64,000 nucleotides of DNA from Thermococcus sp. M39 (GTDB lineage: Archaea > Methanobacteriota_B > Thermococci > Thermococcales > Thermococcaceae), in contig NZ_SNUG01000003.1 in NCBI RefSeq assembly GCF_012027325.1, positions 186,001-250,000 on the forward strand, read 5' to 3'. The position numbers were made by a program, and so were the translations under genes. The notes below the pieces were generated by a model. It was not told where the DNA came from. It made no database searches and saw nothing but the letters and a program-made list of their open reading frames with translations. Positions 27,342 to 39,183 of this stretch are shown here, one piece after another; position 1 is the first letter of the stretch, and each line of letters opens with the position of its first letter.

Positions 27342-28730
27342 TCAAGAGGAGCGCCTGTACTTTGGATGATACTTCTTGATGTACTTTGGCTCAATTCTCT
27401 TAAGCTCGCTTTCTGGAAGCATTGCAAGTAATTCCCAACCAAGGTCAAGTGTTTCCTCAATGCTTCTGTCTTCATCGTATGCTTGAGCAACGAATTCCTT
27501 CTCAAATCTGTCAGCAAAGGCTAAGTACTTTCTATCGGTCTCAGATAATGCTTCTTCACCAACGACAGCCACTAAATCTCTTAAGCTTCTACCTTCAGCG
27601 TAAGCTGCATAGAGCTGCTGTGAAAGCTGTGGGTGGTCTTCTCTCGTTCTTCCCTTACCGATACCGTCCTTCATGAGTCTTGAAAGTGAAGGTAGAACGT
27701 CTATTGGTGGGTAGATGCCTTTTCTGTGTAGATCTCTACTGAGAACTATCTGGCCCTCTGTAATGTAACCTGTCAAGTCTGGAATTGGGTGAGTTATGTC
27801 GTCGTCGGGCATTGTGAGAATTGGCATCTGGGTAATGCTTCCCTTCTTTCCTCTAACTCTACCTGCTCTCTCGTAAATTGTTGCCAAGTCAGTGTAGAGG
27901 TAACCTGGATAACCTCTTCTTCCTGGAACTTCCTCTCTTGCTGCTGAAATTTCACGCAAAGCCTCACAGTAGTTCGTCATATCTGTAAGGATTACCAAAA
28001 CCTGCATGTCGTAGTCGAAAGCTAAGTATTCGGCAACTGTGAGGGCCATTCTTGGAGTAATGATTCTCTCGATAGCTGGGTCGTCTGCTAAGTTGAGGAA
28101 CAACACAGCTCTCTCAATTGCACCTGTCTCTTCAAAACTCTTTTTGAAGAAGTTAGCTTCCTCGTATGTAATACCCATTGCAGCGAAGACGACAGCGAAC
28201 TGCTCCTCCTCACCTAAAACCTTTGCCTGCCTTGCTATCTGTGCAGCTAATTTGTTGTGTGGTAAACCGCTACCGCTGAAGATTGGCAGCTTTTGACCTC
28301 TAACGAGTGTGTTCATTCCATCTATGGCAGAAACACCTGTTTGAATGAAGTCTCTTGGATAAGCTCTCGCGACTGGATTGAGAGGAGCACCGTGAACGTC
28401 TCTCCTGTCCTCTGGAATTATCTCTGGACCTCCATCAATGGGCTTACCAATACCGTTGAATATTCTACCGAGCATGTCCATTGAAACTGGGACTTTCAGC
28501 GTTTCACCAGTGAACCTTACGTGGGTTGTCTTAACGTCCAAATCTCTTGTTCCCTCGAAAACCTGAACAATTGCCATATCTTCCCTTGCTTCCAGCACTT
28601 GACCTTTTCTCTTTTCCCCGCTCTCTGTCTCTATCTCAACGACTTCACCGTAAGCTACTCCTTTGACTCCCTGAACAATCATGAGAGGACCGTAAATCTT
28701 GCTAATTGTTGAGTACTCCTTTCCTGACAT
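27342..28730 (-). CDS. atpB: A-type ATP synthase subunit B
   Basis: Non-catalytic nucleotide-binding head subunit, 462 residues. It resembles catalytic subunit A but has no canonical P-loop; the equivalent region reads [10 protein letters not shown]. The start is the ATG at 28728-28730 (next residues [14 protein letters not shown]), matching the usual amino end; the GTG at 28739 would add three residues. It is five bases downstream of the atpA stop. Confidence 0.96.
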   Translation of the reverse strand: MSGKEYSTISKIYGPLMIVQGVKGVAYGEVVEIETESGEKRKGQVLEAREDMAIVQVFEGTRDLDVKTTHVRFTGETLKVPVSMDMLGRIFNGIGKPIDGGPEIIPEDRRDVHGAPLNPVARAYPRDFIQTGVSAIDGMNTLVRGQKLPIFSGSGLPHNKLAAQIARQAKVLGEEEQFAVVFAAMGITYEEANFFKKSFEETGAIERAVLFLNLADDPAIERIITPRMALTVAEYLAFDYDMQVLVILTDMTNYCEALREISAAREEVPGRRGYPGYLYTDLATIYERAGRVRGKKGSITQMPILTMPDDDITHPIPDLTGYITEGQIVLSRDLHRKGIYPPIDVLPSLSRLMKDGIGKGRTREDHPQLSQQLYAAYAEGRSLRDLVAVVGEEALSETDRKYLAFADRFEKEFVAQAYDEDRSIEETLDLGWELLAMLPESELKRIEPKYIKKYHPKYRRSS

Positions 28731-28735
28731 CTCAA

Positions 28736-30493
28736 TCACGCTCCATACTTCTTAAAGAGTTCTCCAAACTGCTCTTTTGTCTCATCTATAAGCTTGGCAA
28801 TCTCATCAACGTTAGGCTCAAACTTCATTCTACCGATTTTCTCTCTTACTGGAAGCTTTGCAATCTCTTCAACCGGTATTCCTCTGTCAATTGCCTGCAT
28901 GGTGTAGTCATAGAAGTTGAGTATAACGCGCATCATTGTAACCTGCTTCTTTGGTGGACAGTAGGTATCAACTTCATGGAAGGCATCTTGCTGGAGGTAG
29001 TCCTCTCTGAGCATCCTTGCAACCAGTAAAATGGCTCTCTCCCTGTCTGGCAGAGCATCTGGACCTACAATTCTGACAATCTCCTGGAGTTCAGCCTCTT
29101 TCTGGAGGAGCTTCATTGCAGTGTCTCTCATCTCTTTCCACTCTGGGTCAACGTTCTGGTGCCACCAGTCTTTGATTGAGTCAACATAAAGTGAGTAGCT
29201 CATAAGCCAGTTGATTGCTGGGAAGTGTCTTCTTCTAGCTAAGTCAGCATCCAGTGCCCAGAAGACCTTGACAACTCTCAATGTGTTCTGGACTACTGGC
29301 TCTGAGAAGTCACCACCGGGTGGTGAGACAGCTCCGATAACTGAAACGCTCCCAACCCTGTAGTCGCTTCCCAACGTTACAACTCTACCTGCTCTCTCGT
29401 AAAATTCAGCAATTTTTGAAGCTAAATATGCTGGATAACCCTCCTCACCTGGCATTTCTTCCAATCTACCGGAGATTTCTCTCAAAGCCTCAGCCCATCT
29501 GCTAGTTGAGTCTGCCATCAAAGCTACGTCATAACCCATGTCTCTGAAGTACTCTGCGATTGTAATTCCGGTGTAAATTGAAGCCTCTCTAGCTGCGACA
29601 GGCATGTTCGAGGTGTTTGCAATTAAAACCGTTCTCTCCATCAATGGCTTTCCACTTCTTGGGTCTTTGAGCTTTGGAAACTCCTCAAGAACATCTGTCA
29701 TCTCGTTACCTCTCTCACCGCAACCGATATAAACTACGACCTGAGCGTCACTCCACTTTGCTAGCTGGTGCTGTGTAACGGTCTTTCCACTTCCGAAAGG
29801 ACCAGGAATTGCCGCAGTTCCACCCTTGGCTTGTGGGAAGAATGTGTCAATTGTTCTCTGACCGGTGATGAGCGGAACCTCTGGAGGAAGCTTTTCTTTG
29901 TAGGGTCTCTTCTTTCTGACGGGCCACTTCTGATACATCTTAAGCTCCTTAATCTCTCCACTCGGTGTCTTTACCTTTGCGATAACTTCCTCAATTGTAT
30001 AATCTCCTTCCTCAGCAATCTCAACAATCTCTCCCTCAATCCCAGGAGGAACCATTATTTTGTGGACGATTAAGCTCGTCTCTGGAACTTCACCAAGAAT
30101 GTCTCCACCAACTACTTTATCACCAACCTTAACTCTTGGAGTGAAGTGCCACTTCTTGTCCCTTGGTAAGGCTGGAGCTGTCAAACCTCTTGCAATGAAA
30201 TCACCACTTTTCTCTCTAAGAACTTCAAGTGGTCTCTGAATACCATCATAAATCGAAGTCAGCAAACCGGGACCGAGTTCAACGCTAAGTGAAGCTCCTG
30301 TTCCAATAACGGGTTCTCCAGGCTTAAGGCCAGCAGTTTCCTCATAAACCTGGATGACAGCTTTATCGCCCTCTAAACGGATAATTTCTCCTATCAGACC
30401 AAGTTCGCCAACTCTAACGACCTCATACATCCTTGCTCCTCTCATGTCGTCAGCAACGACCAGAGGTCCAGCAACTCTAATTATCCTTCCCAT
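28736..30493 (-). CDS. atpA: A-type ATP synthase catalytic subunit A
   Basis: Catalytic head subunit, 585 residues. The P-loop is GPFGSGKT (about 231-238), preceded by the archaeal non-homologous bulge region typical of A/V-type subunits (about 110-200). No intein interrupts it, although several Thermococcales carry one at this P-loop. The ATG at 30491-30493 follows GAGGTGA; the GTG at 30502 is inside the site. It drives ATP synthesis with the membrane ion gradient. Confidence 0.97.
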   Translation of the reverse strand: MGRIIRVAGPLVVADDMRGARMYEVVRVGELGLIGEIIRLEGDKAVIQVYEETAGLKPGEPVIGTGASLSVELGPGLLTSIYDGIQRPLEVLREKSGDFIARGLTAPALPRDKKWHFTPRVKVGDKVVGGDILGEVPETSLIVHKIMVPPGIEGEIVEIAEEGDYTIEEVIAKVKTPSGEIKELKMYQKWPVRKKRPYKEKLPPEVPLITGQRTIDTFFPQAKGGTAAIPGPFGSGKTVTQHQLAKWSDAQVVVYIGCGERGNEMTDVLEEFPKLKDPRSGKPLMERTVLIANTSNMPVAAREASIYTGITIAEYFRDMGYDVALMADSTSRWAEALREISGRLEEMPGEEGYPAYLASKIAEFYERAGRVVTLGSDYRVGSVSVIGAVSPPGGDFSEPVVQNTLRVVKVFWALDADLARRRHFPAINWLMSYSLYVDSIKDWWHQNVDPEWKEMRDTAMKLLQKEAELQEIVRIVGPDALPDRERAILLVARMLREDYLQQDAFHEVDTYCPPKKQVTMMRVILNFYDYTMQAIDRGIPVEEIAKLPVREKIGRMKFEPNVDEIAKLIDETKEQFGELFKKYGA

Positions 30494-30498
30494 TTTCT

Positions 30499-30807
30499 TC
30501 ACCTCTTTAGCTCAACACCAATTGCTTTTCTTACAATTTCCCTCAGCTGTTCTTCACCAAAGACTGAACCAAACTTATCGGGAATTTGAAGGATGATTGG
30601 AAACGTCACATCAGGAATCCCAATTCTCTGAGCTAAGCGCTCAGTGATTAATATTATACCAACATCTTCCCTCTCTATAAGCTCTTTTAACTTATTCTTT
30701 GCTCTTTCATTTTCTAGTGGAGTTTCTTCAAAAGAATAAACTTCATGGACTCCAGCAAGCTTAAAGCCCAATGCAGTGTCTCTATCACCCATTAAAACTA
30801 TCTTCAT
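30499..30807 (-). CDS. atpF: A-type ATP synthase subunit F
   Basis: Small rotor subunit, 102 residues, with a Rossmann-like amino domain starting [19 protein letters not shown], typical for V/A-type F subunits. It binds subunit D in the central stalk. Its ATG overlaps the atpC stop by four bases (ATGA), and its own stop lies inside the ribosome binding site of atpA. Confidence 0.95.
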   Translation of the reverse strand: MKIVLMGDRDTALGFKLAGVHEVYSFEETPLENERAKNKLKELIEREDVGIILITERLAQRIGIPDVTFPIILQIPDKFGSVFGEEQLREIVRKAIGVELKR

Positions 30808-31916
30808 GGCAGTTCACCTACAATAGCTTTTATGCTCTCTGGCTTGATTCTGTCTTCAATAAGCTTCGCTATTGCCTTGAGCTTTCTTATTTCGCTCTCC
30901 TTTGCGAGGATGTAGTTTAGCGGAATTGCAACGCTTAATGGGTAGAATCTTGTCAACTCGTTGATTTTCCTCTTTATGTATCTCTCAAATGCTTTGTTAA
31001 ATGCGTCCAAATCGCCGCTTTCAAGGCCTTCCCTTACCTCCCTGAGAACTTCATTGTATTTCGTTGAATCAAGCTCAGCCAATGCCATGCTAAGGTCTTC
31101 AACGTGCATTAGAGTATCCAGGGTTCTTTGGTTTAAGCTGCCTCCCGGGATTAGGAAAGGCCTTATTTTATCAGCGCCCAAACCATGGAGCTTTGCTCTC
31201 AAAATTGTCATCAGGTTTATCTTGTCAATTTTGAGCTTAACGAATTCCTCAAGGATTTTTCTCTCTTCATCTTTTCTTGACTGTGCATATCTCAGCAGCT
31301 TTGCATAATGCATTTTGTAAAGCTCTGTTTCAAACTCTTCGACAGTAATTTCTTTAAGGAGGAGTCTCTGATAAACTTCCTCATATTCCGTTCCCTCAAG
31401 GATGACAAGAATTTCCTCCATGGTTTTAGCTTCAGCCATTGCTTTAATTCTCTCAACCATGGTTCCAAGCTCTGCTATGTAATCCCTTGCAACCTCACCA
31501 TAGAGCTTGGCCTTAACAACAGCGGCTATATTCCTAATGTCCCACTCTTCAAGGAGAAGCCTAAAGAAGGGATTAACTCTTTTAGGCAAAATCTTAAACA
31601 TTAAATTGTAAGTATCTGCAAGGGCCTCATCAAATGCTCTATCAATTGTTTCAACAGTATATACCGAGAGCTTACCCAAATAGGGCTTATAGTCGCTATC
31701 TTCAAGGTTCATTACAAAATTGTTTAGGGTTTTTGATTCCGCAAGCTCATTAAATCTCTGCTCAGTAAAAAGCCTGGCTTCCATAGCCCTAATCCTTGCA
31801 TTTGGGTAGGAATATGGAGTGTATTTATAGACAATCGAGCCTGTCTTGTAAGCTATCCATGTGAAAACCACTGCAAGGGTTGTGTCTAAGATGCCAGTTA
31901 TTGTGCTAATTTCCAC
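30804..31916 (-). CDS. atpC: A-type ATP synthase subunit C
   Basis: Funnel-shaped socket protein, 370 residues, which joins the rotor stalk to the membrane c-ring. It is mostly helical (V/A-type d/C subunit). The start is a GTG at 31914-31916 with GGGTGA a few bases upstream. It lies six bases after the atpE stop and overlaps atpF by four. Confidence 0.94.
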   Translation of the reverse strand: MEISTITGILDTTLAVVFTWIAYKTGSIVYKYTPYSYPNARIRAMEARLFTEQRFNELAESKTLNNFVMNLEDSDYKPYLGKLSVYTVETIDRAFDEALADTYNLMFKILPKRVNPFFRLLLEEWDIRNIAAVVKAKLYGEVARDYIAELGTMVERIKAMAEAKTMEEILVILEGTEYEEVYQRLLLKEITVEEFETELYKMHYAKLLRYAQSRKDEERKILEEFVKLKIDKINLMTILRAKLHGLGADKIRPFLIPGGSLNQRTLDTLMHVEDLSMALAELDSTKYNEVLREVREGLESGDLDAFNKAFERYIKRKINELTRFYPLSVAIPLNYILAKESEIRKLKAIAKLIEDRIKPESIKAIVGELP

Positions 31917-31922
31917 TTTCCA

Positions 31923-32534
31923 TCACCCAAAGAGCACTTTAGCAATTCTTGACCTAAGCTCACTTTCTAAACGCTCAATTCTAGCCTCAAATGTGTTGTC
32001 AACTCTGATTGTCCTATCAGCATTCTCAACCAAAACTCCACCGATGGTTTCAATTTTGTCTCCAAGTTCAATGCTCATCTCTCTACCTGTCTTCTCATTC
32101 AAAAATGTCTTAATCTCGTCGATTTTCTCAGCTATTAACTGCAAAGTTGCCTCGTTTGAGCTAACTCTAATCTTATCTTCGCCGAGTTCCTTAACAGCCT
32201 GAAGCATTAGGTCCTTGACAACCTCAAAGTACTCATCCTTTGGAAGAGCTGCCAGTCTCTCTTTGAGGCTCTTAAGAACTTCGTTTATCAACTCCTCTTG
32301 AAGAGCCAGCCTTTTCTTTCTAATTTCGAGCTTAGCATTTGCTACAATCCTCTGCTTTTCTATTTCAGCTTGTGTTTGTGCTTTTCTCAAAATCCACTCT
32401 GCTTTAGCTCTAGCTCTTTTTTCTGCTTCTGCTTTAATTTCCTCAGCTTGCTTCTCTGCTTCGCTTAGAATATACCTTATCTTCTGCTCTGCCTCTCTGT
32501 TTATCTCCTCGATGATCAGCTTTGCTCCTTCCAT
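31923..32534 (-). CDS. atpE: A-type ATP synthase subunit E
   Basis: Peripheral stator stalk subunit, 203 residues. The amino-terminal half is a charged, continuous coiled coil (residues about 5-100); the carboxyl half is a globular domain that binds the head. It pairs with subunit H. The ATG at 32534 follows GGGAGGC. Confidence 0.94.
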   Translation of the reverse strand: MEGAKLIIEEINREAEQKIRYILSEAEKQAEEIKAEAEKRARAKAEWILRKAQTQAEIEKQRIVANAKLEIRKKRLALQEELINEVLKSLKERLAALPKDEYFEVVKDLMLQAVKELGEDKIRVSSNEATLQLIAEKIDEIKTFLNEKTGREMSIELGDKIETIGGVLVENADRTIRVDNTFEARIERLESELRSRIAKVLFG

Positions 32535-32566
32535 TGCTCTGCCTCCCTAAAGGAAAGTTAAGGGGC

Positions 32567-33055
<489 letters not shown>

Positions 33056-33070
33056 TCAACACCTCCTACC

Positions 33071-35041
33071 TCAAATTTCGAGTTCCGAAACTTCCCTTCT
33101 TGATTTGAAAGGCTCAAACCTTTTGCCTTCTCCAGAGTAAAATGTTCCGAAAAATTCAACATAGTGCAAACGGAGAGCGTGAACGAAAGCTCCCAAGGCA
33201 TTTATTGCCGTTGAGAATATCTGTCCTCCAATGAAGACAATCAAACCAACAGCAATGCCAAGAGGAACTGGGCCTATCTTCAGACCCCATATCATCTGAA
33301 CAATTATGTTGATGACCATGGCAATTCCCGACGTTGCCAGAGCTAGTGCCATTAATCTTGCATAGCTGAGCCAGTTTCCGACAAAGCCGAAGAAGTCAGA
33401 GATTATCATTAATATTGCCAAAGCTCCGTTTCTAAGCTCACTGAGGACAAATAGGACTAGCCCAATGCCAAATAATGCTTCAGCTGCAATTAATGGAACC
33501 ATTCCTGCCAAGGAAAGTGCAAATAATGCTGTACCAAGGATTATAAACATCCAAGTGAGTTGATCGAGTACTGCATCTTTTATTTCACCGTTTTTGATTT
33601 TGACTATGAAGCCCACTGTGTATCCTATGAACAAGTGCATGAGACCTATTGCTAAAGAAATTTCAAGGACCATTAATGCATCTCTCATTGCATCAAGTTT
33701 CCTCCACACATGGAACCCTGCAAGGTCAAGAGCATTTCCAAAGTAGCTGCCAAAGAATATTCCCATGAGCATAGTGAAGAAGGAACTCCAAAGCAAGATA
33801 TTTGCAAATTTCCAGGTTCCATCTTGGAGATGCTTGTGGCCTTTGACCAACAACGCGGCTATTATTCCTATCAGCAGACCGTACATGAAGTCCGTGAGCA
33901 TGAAGCCGAAGAAGAATGAATATGTAAAGGCTAAAATCGGTGTTGGGTCAATTTCATTGTACTTCGGAACTCCAAACATCTCTGTGAGCATCTCAAAAGG
34001 CGCTATAAGCTTTGGATTCCTAAGTTTGATTGGAATGTCGTCAAGCTCTTCTTTAGTTGGCTCCTTGATGTTGATGTAGACTTTACCTTCTGTAACTCTC
34101 TTTATGCCTTCCACAACCCTTGGAACATCTCTTCTTGGAAGCCAGCCAAGTAGAGCAAAGGTCATGTTGGTTCTGGCGAGATGACTAAGAATGTTTGCTT
34201 TGTCTCTCTCGTTTTCCATTAGCTCCTGATAGAAAACTATGTCGTCATAATACTTTCTCGCAAGCTCTTTTGCTTCTTTCTCTGCTTCTGCCAACTCTTT
34301 CTCCTTTTCAACTAACTGATGCTTGTATTCCCTTATGACTTCTCCTGGAGTACCCTTCCCTTCTGGAACCTCTATGCGTTCAAAAGCATACTTAGCCAAC
34401 ACTGGATTTGCCTTGTCATAATCTTTCTTGAGGATAGCAAACACAACCAAATACCTAGCCTTAAACTCCTTTGAAACATAAGCAACTTTGCCTTCAAGAG
34501 TTTTTGTTAATTCCTCTACAAGATGGGTATATTTATCTCTGTCAACAAAGCCAACAACGATCTCAATCTTTTCGGTAGGTCTCAGATATGAGACATCAAT
34601 GTTCAAAGCGGATAAAAGCTCAAGAACAGCTATGTTGTTCTTTATCCTCTCTATCTCGGTGTTAATCGAGCTTATCTTGCCCTCAACTTGCTTGATTTGA
34701 GGCTCAACTTCCTCTAAAAACTTTTCAACTTCTTTCACAAGGTCTTCAATGCTCCTGTACTTGTATTTCCTCTTTGATATCATCGGCGGGAAGAAGAACT
34801 CCTTAATGCCGCCTTTTTTCTCCTCCCTATATCCTTTGAGAAAATCGACCAAACGGGAAATGCTTATGCTGTAAGAAGTTGCTTTTCGATAAAACTCATT
34901 GGGAACATCTTTTTGAGCTATTTTAACATCAAGCTCCCTTATTTCGACTACACCTTCTTCATGAAGGTACGTCAAAAGCTTATCCTTATATCTATTAATG
35001 CTTATAAGTTCAATTTTAACCATCTCTTCGGGCTTAAACAT
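33071..35041 (-). CDS. atpI: A-type ATP synthase membrane subunit I
   Basis: Stator membrane subunit, 656 residues, homologous to V-ATPase subunit a. The amino half is cytosolic with coiled-coil arms (about 80-330) that bind the EH stalks. The carboxyl half has seven to eight membrane helices that include the conserved basic residue region (RLHYVEFFGTFYSG at the carboxyl end) forming the ion path against the c-ring. It starts two bases after atpH. Confidence 0.95.
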   Translation of the reverse strand: MFKPEEMVKIELISINRYKDKLLTYLHEEGVVEIRELDVKIAQKDVPNEFYRKATSYSISISRLVDFLKGYREEKKGGIKEFFFPPMISKRKYKYRSIEDLVKEVEKFLEEVEPQIKQVEGKISSINTEIERIKNNIAVLELLSALNIDVSYLRPTEKIEIVVGFVDRDKYTHLVEELTKTLEGKVAYVSKEFKARYLVVFAILKKDYDKANPVLAKYAFERIEVPEGKGTPGEVIREYKHQLVEKEKELAEAEKEAKELARKYYDDIVFYQELMENERDKANILSHLARTNMTFALLGWLPRRDVPRVVEGIKRVTEGKVYINIKEPTKEELDDIPIKLRNPKLIAPFEMLTEMFGVPKYNEIDPTPILAFTYSFFFGFMLTDFMYGLLIGIIAALLVKGHKHLQDGTWKFANILLWSSFFTMLMGIFFGSYFGNALDLAGFHVWRKLDAMRDALMVLEISLAIGLMHLFIGYTVGFIVKIKNGEIKDAVLDQLTWMFIILGTALFALSLAGMVPLIAAEALFGIGLVLFVLSELRNGALAILMIISDFFGFVGNWLSYARLMALALATSGIAMVINIIVQMIWGLKIGPVPLGIAVGLIVFIGGQIFSTAINALGAFVHALRLHYVEFFGTFYSGEGKRFEPFKSRREVSELEI

Positions 35042-35042
35042 T

Positions 35043-35354
35043 TCAGCCCCCTCTTATGAGTTTTATGCCCTCATCAATAGCTTTCTCAAAGTTTTCAGTT
35101 GCTCTCACTTTAAGCTCTTCAAGCTCTTTATTCCCTTCCTCAATGAGCTTGTTAGCTTCAATTTCACCTTCTTTCTTCTTATCCTCAATTATCATTCTTG
35201 CTTTCTCTTCAGCCTCAGCAATTATTTTACTCTCAAGCTCTCTTGCCTCTTCCTTTGCTTTTTGAACAATGAGCTTTGCCTCTTCCTTTGCTTTTTCAAT
35301 CCTCTCCTCTGCTTCCTTTTCAGCTTCAACGATTTGCTTAATTACTTCCTCCAT
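35043..35354 (-). CDS. atpH: A-type ATP synthase subunit H
   Basis: Stator stalk partner of subunit E, 103 residues, almost entirely one long charged helix. It is the first gene of the ATP synthase operon. The start is the ATG at 35352-35354, four bases after GGAGATGAT, giving the usual length. The frame remains open to 35393 but that would put the ribosome binding site inside the gene. A TATA-like box lies near 35411-35421. Confidence 0.92.
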   Translation of the reverse strand: MEEVIKQIVEAEKEAEERIEKAKEEAKLIVQKAKEEARELESKIIAEAEEKARMIIEDKKKEGEIEANKLIEEGNKELEELKVRATENFEKAIDEGIKLIRGG

Positions 35355-35357
35355 GAG

Positions 35358-35375
35358 CATCATCTCCCGATGATG
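35358..35375 (-). promoter_or_regulatory. hairpin over the atpH ribosome binding site
   Basis: In the mRNA, CATCATC and GATGATG (seven-base perfect arms, loop GGGA) fold directly before the atpH ATG and include most of the GGAGATGAT site. It could limit initiation of the ATP synthase operon; at growth temperatures near 80 C it may not be stable. Confidence 0.35.
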
Positions 35376-35410
35376 GGTGAAAATGAGGTTCATCTTTGGC
35401 TAGTCTAATT

Positions 35411-35421
35411 GGTTTAAATAG
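35411..35421 (-). promoter_or_regulatory. TATA box of the ATP synthase operon
   Basis: Minus-strand CTATTTAAACC-type box, predicted to start transcription near 35390, about 35 bases above the atpH start. A second TATTATACG-like element is near 35432. Confidence 0.5.
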
Positions 35422-35472
35422 TTTATGCTCGTATAATATGACATAATGTCGAAAAAAGAAAGGAAAAAAGAA

Positions 35473-36159
35473 TTATTCTTCACTCTTTTTCCTTTCGAGA
35501 AGAGATTTGATTTCTTTAAGGACATTATTCTTAGCAAATATAACAATTTGTCCTTTCTTTGGAAGTTTAGTGTCACCAGATGGAATAATTAGATTGCCTT
35601 TCTCATCGTAAATTGCAACTATGAGGGCATCTTTTGGAAGACCAAGGTCCTTCACAACTTTTTCAGCAACTTCACTGTTCTCGTCAATTTGGAATTGAAC
35701 AATTTCCGCCCCTTCTTTTGGGAATATGACCCTGTTGAAGCCTGGAGTAACTATGCTCCTGAAAATATAGTTCGCTGCTATCTCCTCTGGACTTATAACG
35801 AAGTCAAAGTATCTCTTGAGGTCTTCAACCCTCTCAAAGACCTCTTTATTCTTTGGATTGCTGACTCTCAAGATTGTAGTAACTTTTGGATTCAAATGCT
35901 TTGCTAAAATACAAGCAAGGAGATTTGCATCGTCCCTTCCAGTTAAGGCCGCAAACGCATCAGCCTGCTTTATATTCGCCTCTTCAAGAGTTTTTTGGTC
36001 AGTTGCATCACCTTCAATGACGAGACCATTAATTAAAAGAGAGAGCTCCTTGGCTCTCTCCTTGTTCATTTCAATTATTGTAACATCGTCCCCATTCGCT
36101 TCAAGCATTTTTGCAACTAAATATCCAACCCTGCCTGCCCCCATTATCACAACAAACAT
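35473..36159 (-). CDS. TrkA-family K+ channel/transporter regulatory protein
   Basis: A 228-residue cytosolic protein. It has an amino-terminal Rossmann domain (GAGRVG at about residues 7-12, with ERAKE and DATD segments) that binds NAD(H), and a carboxyl-terminal TrkA-C (RCK-C) domain. It gates or regulates a Trk/Ktr-type potassium transporter, which is not in this window. The start is the ATG at 36157-36159 after GGTGA; a TTG precedes it directly. It begins five bases after secD and may be read through from it. Confidence 0.9.
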   Translation of the reverse strand: MFVVIMGAGRVGYLVAKMLEANGDDVTIIEMNKERAKELSLLINGLVIEGDATDQKTLEEANIKQADAFAALTGRDDANLLACILAKHLNPKVTTILRVSNPKNKEVFERVEDLKRYFDFVISPEEIAANYIFRSIVTPGFNRVIFPKEGAEIVQFQIDENSEVAEKVVKDLGLPKDALIVAIYDEKGNLIIPSGDTKLPKKGQIVIFAKNNVLKEIKSLLERKKSEE

Positions 36160-36163
36160 CAAA

Positions 36164-37687
36164 TCACCTCTTCTCTCCTATGAGGAATTTTGCTATCTCA
36201 GCATAAGCCGGTCTCGTTATTGTAATTCCAATTAAGACACCGAGTATTGTTGTGAATGCAAAGCCTCTTAAGCCGCCAACGAAGAACTTGAAGAGGAAAC
36301 TCATTGCCACAATTGTTGTCGTTGCAGAGGCTAAGATAACAAAGAATGCTCTTCCCATTCTCTTAAGTATGCCGCTCCTTTTCGTAATCTTCTCTCTCCC
36401 TCTCCTTCCTAATAGCTCATCGGTGATAACTATCTGTTGGTCAACACCAGTACCTATTGCTGCTATGATTCCCGCAATACTTGGTAAATCTAAGTTCCAC
36501 TTAATTAGGGCAGCAATTCCGAGGATTATTATGACTTCACTTAAGCTCGTTGAGACTACTGGGATTGCAATCTTAAGCTTTCTGTAGTGAGCATAAATTA
36601 CTAATCCAACAACTATTAAAGCCGCTATTCCAGCTATTAAGACCTGCTTCTTGAAGTTCTCTCCCAGCTCTGGCGAAATATATTGAGAACCTTCAACGTA
36701 AACCTTAACGGGTAGTGACCCGCTGCTTAAAACGACAGCTATAACTTGAGCATCTTGCTGAGCAATGTATTGGTTTGGCGCAGTTCCGGTTATTCTTACA
36801 TCGGTCTGTGGAATGCCTCGAGCCAAACCTTCACCAAGGCTGTAGGGACCGTATAACCCCAATGCCCTCGTTATTAAGCTCCTCAAGTCTTCACCTTGCT
36901 GTGGCTCAATGTATCTAACTTTTATCCCTTTTGCTTCAAGCTGCTCTTTGAGGTTTTTACCAACACCAACTAGAACAACAAGCTCCTTGTCCTTAGCGAG
37001 ATTCGCTATCTCGTCAACGCTTTGATTTGTATATGCAATTGTGTCAATGTTGAACGCTTTCTTAATTCTCTCAGTTAAGGGCATTGCATCTGGAGCTTCC
37101 CCTTTGAAGTCAGTAATCATTAGATTATAACCCTCTTGAGGAACTACGAAGAGAGAATTCACAGGTGGGTCGAGGAACATGTCAACAGGGTAGCCTGCTT
37201 TGTCTTTAGCTAACTGAGCAAACTTCTCTGCCGCTTGTTTTGAGATTCTAAATGGAACAGACCATTCATAATATGTGCCCTTTGGTTCTATCTGAATTGG
37301 AAATACTTGGACAATATCCTCACCAGTTGCAAAAATTACCCCTTCAAATTCTGCATAAAATACACCTTGTCTCTCAATGGTCTCTTTCACGCTTCTTGCT
37401 TCTTCTTCCGTAACACCAGCGACTTTAACAATTATGTATTGGTCCCCCCAAGGCTCAACTTTAATATCTTTTACACCAAGCTGATTCAGTCTCTTTTCCA
37501 GAGAAACTTTCACCTGTTCCATTGTATTTTGATCAACAGGATGCTCAAGCTTAACGGTGATAGCGGTTCCTCCACTTATGTCAAGACCAAAAGTTAAGCC
37601 GTAAATGAGCAATGACGCAATTGAGCCGATTATAAAGACAGTGAGCAGTAAGACTCTCCAATTAAAGAGAAGCTTTTTCCAGTTCAT
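36164..37687 (-). CDS. secD: preprotein translocase subunit SecD
   Basis: RND-family membrane protein, 507 residues, which with SecF uses the ion gradient to finish protein export. It has one amino-terminal helix, a large outside domain (about 35-325) with the LDISGG signature, then five helices near the carboxyl end ([13 protein letters not shown] is the conserved charged motif). The ATG at 37687 overlaps the secF end by four bases. Confidence 0.95.
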   Translation of the reverse strand: MNWKKLLFNWRVLLLTVFIIGSIASLLIYGLTFGLDISGGTAITVKLEHPVDQNTMEQVKVSLEKRLNQLGVKDIKVEPWGDQYIIVKVAGVTEEEARSVKETIERQGVFYAEFEGVIFATGEDIVQVFPIQIEPKGTYYEWSVPFRISKQAAEKFAQLAKDKAGYPVDMFLDPPVNSLFVVPQEGYNLMITDFKGEAPDAMPLTERIKKAFNIDTIAYTNQSVDEIANLAKDKELVVLVGVGKNLKEQLEAKGIKVRYIEPQQGEDLRSLITRALGLYGPYSLGEGLARGIPQTDVRITGTAPNQYIAQQDAQVIAVVLSSGSLPVKVYVEGSQYISPELGENFKKQVLIAGIAALIVVGLVIYAHYRKLKIAIPVVSTSLSEVIIILGIAALIKWNLDLPSIAGIIAAIGTGVDQQIVITDELLGRRGREKITKRSGILKRMGRAFFVILASATTTIVAMSFLFKFFVGGLRGFAFTTILGVLIGITITRPAYAEIAKFLIGEKR

Positions 37688-38613
37688 TTCCTACCCCCCT
37701 TTCTCTTCTTAGGAGTTTTTGATGTTGTGGGCGCTTTTTTAGGAGCTTTACTTTTCTCCCTCTCCTCTTTCTTTGCTATGAACCATCTCAAGACACCAGC
37801 GTTCAAAATCCATGTGTTCATGAAATCCGCCAGCAAACCAAAGATTAAAACTATTGCAATTTCATCAATAACCTTAGCTGTTGAGAACAGCCAGAGTGAA
37901 GCTAAAGCTCCCAAAGTTGTAGTGCTCATTGTAAAACCAGTTGATACTGCAGAGAAATAGGCCTCTTCAATGGTATCTTCTTTTCTTTTAAGGAGCTTTG
38001 TAGTCAAAAGAATGTTGCTGTCAACTGAGTAACCTATAAGCATTAACAGAGCTGCAATTGTCGCTTGGCTTAACTCGATGCCGAAGATGCTCATTAGGGC
38101 TAGAGCTATCACCATGTCTGAGAACGCTGAGAATATGACTGTGAATGACGGAACTGGAACTCTGAAGAACAGAAAGACGACAACTGCCATTCCAAGGAAT
38201 GCTAGGCTTATTGCTTTTATTCCTTGCTCTCTTGCCATTGCTCCAAAAGTGGGCCGAACTTCTGATATCGCATACTTTGCATCCGGGAAGCGTTGCTTAA
38301 GGACTTCCCTTATTTTTTCAGGATCAGCATCTGCCGGTGCATAAACATTTATTCCACTGCTTTCTTTCCCAATTCCAGTGAATTTCTCAACTCTAACATC
38401 TATATTAAGCTGTTGAGCGAGATATTTAGCAATCTCATCCGAGTTTGCATCTACACCATAGGCAGTTACAACCACTCCACCCCTGAGGTCAATTCCAAGC
38501 TGGGGGAAGTGAACTGCCAGAATTAAGAGTGACACAAAGAAAACTGCCAAGGGATAAATTATCATTTTTTTAGTTTCAATTTCTGTGAGCTTTTTAAGTT
38601 TGTCTTTGATCAT
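37684..38613 (-). CDS. secF: preprotein translocase subunit SecF
   Basis: Partner of SecD, 309 residues. The first helix precedes the IDLRGG motif and outside domain, followed by five helices including [10 protein letters not shown]. The carboxyl tail is very basic ([10 protein letters not shown]). The ATG at 38611-38613 follows GAGGTGA; the GTG at 38622 is within it. The archaeal order F-D is as usual. Confidence 0.95.
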   Translation of the reverse strand: MIKDKLKKLTEIETKKMIIYPLAVFFVSLLILAVHFPQLGIDLRGGVVVTAYGVDANSDEIAKYLAQQLNIDVRVEKFTGIGKESSGINVYAPADADPEKIREVLKQRFPDAKYAISEVRPTFGAMAREQGIKAISLAFLGMAVVVFLFFRVPVPSFTVIFSAFSDMVIALALMSIFGIELSQATIAALLMLIGYSVDSNILLTTKLLKRKEDTIEEAYFSAVSTGFTMSTTTLGALASLWLFSTAKVIDEIAIVLIFGLLADFMNTWILNAGVLRWFIAKKEEREKSKAPKKAPTTSKTPKKRKGGRK

Positions 38614-38763
38614 TCCTTTCACCTCTGAACAATTTTAAAGGTGTTCGATTAAACTCTTTTCCATTATTTCGGCGAAAGTATTTTAAAAGTATGTGGTATT
38701 TAAGTTTGCCTTCGAGCACTCAACTTTAAAAGGTGAAGTGCAAAAGGTATGGTGGTGAGGATC

Positions 38764-39180
38764 ATGGACACCATAGGATACCATTATGTAGTCGAAGCTT
38801 CAGGCTGTGATCCCGAGATTCTGAGAGATGCTAACAAGATAAGAGAGATCTTTCTCAAAGCTGCAGAAGCGGGAGATATGGAAGTTAAAGCAAGCTACTT
38901 TTTCAAATTCTCCCCAACAGGCGTCAGTGGTATGGTTATCGTTGCAGAATCACACATCTCAATCCACACATGGCCCGAGAAGGGCTATGCTGCTATAGAC
39001 GTTTACACTTGTGGAGAAAAAGCCGACCCAGAAAAGGCAGTTGATTACATCCTTGATGCAATCGGAGCAGAATACGCTCACGTTTCAGAAGTCAAAAGAG
39101 GCATTGAAGAAGAGGACAACACATTTACACACATGATTCTGACATGGGAAGAAAAACTCGACAGGAAAAATAAGAAATAA
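38764..39180 (+). CDS. speH: S-adenosylmethionine decarboxylase proenzyme
   Basis: Pyruvoyl enzyme, 138 residues, that supplies decarboxylated AdoMet for aminopropyl transfer in spermidine and branched polyamine synthesis. The precursor cuts itself before Ser63 (AESH); His68 and Cys83 are the expected processing/catalytic residues. The start is the ATG at 38764, with GGTGAGG five bases upstream. The frame is open up to 38749, but the bases there are the ribosome binding site. An arginine-decarboxylase paralog of this family exists in some archaea; the short length and HTWPEKGYAAIDVYTCG favour AdoMet decarboxylase. Confidence 0.93.
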   Translation: MDTIGYHYVVEASGCDPEILRDANKIREIFLKAAEAGDMEVKASYFFKFSPTGVSGMVIVAESHISIHTWPEKGYAAIDVYTCGEKADPEKAVDYILDAIGAEYAHVSEVKRGIEEEDNTFTHMILTWEEKLDRKNKK

Positions 39181-39183
39181 TAA

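Noticed and set aside
28736-30493. Possible intein in the ATP synthase catalytic subunit
   Set aside because: The P-loop is continuous and the length is normal, so no intein is present.
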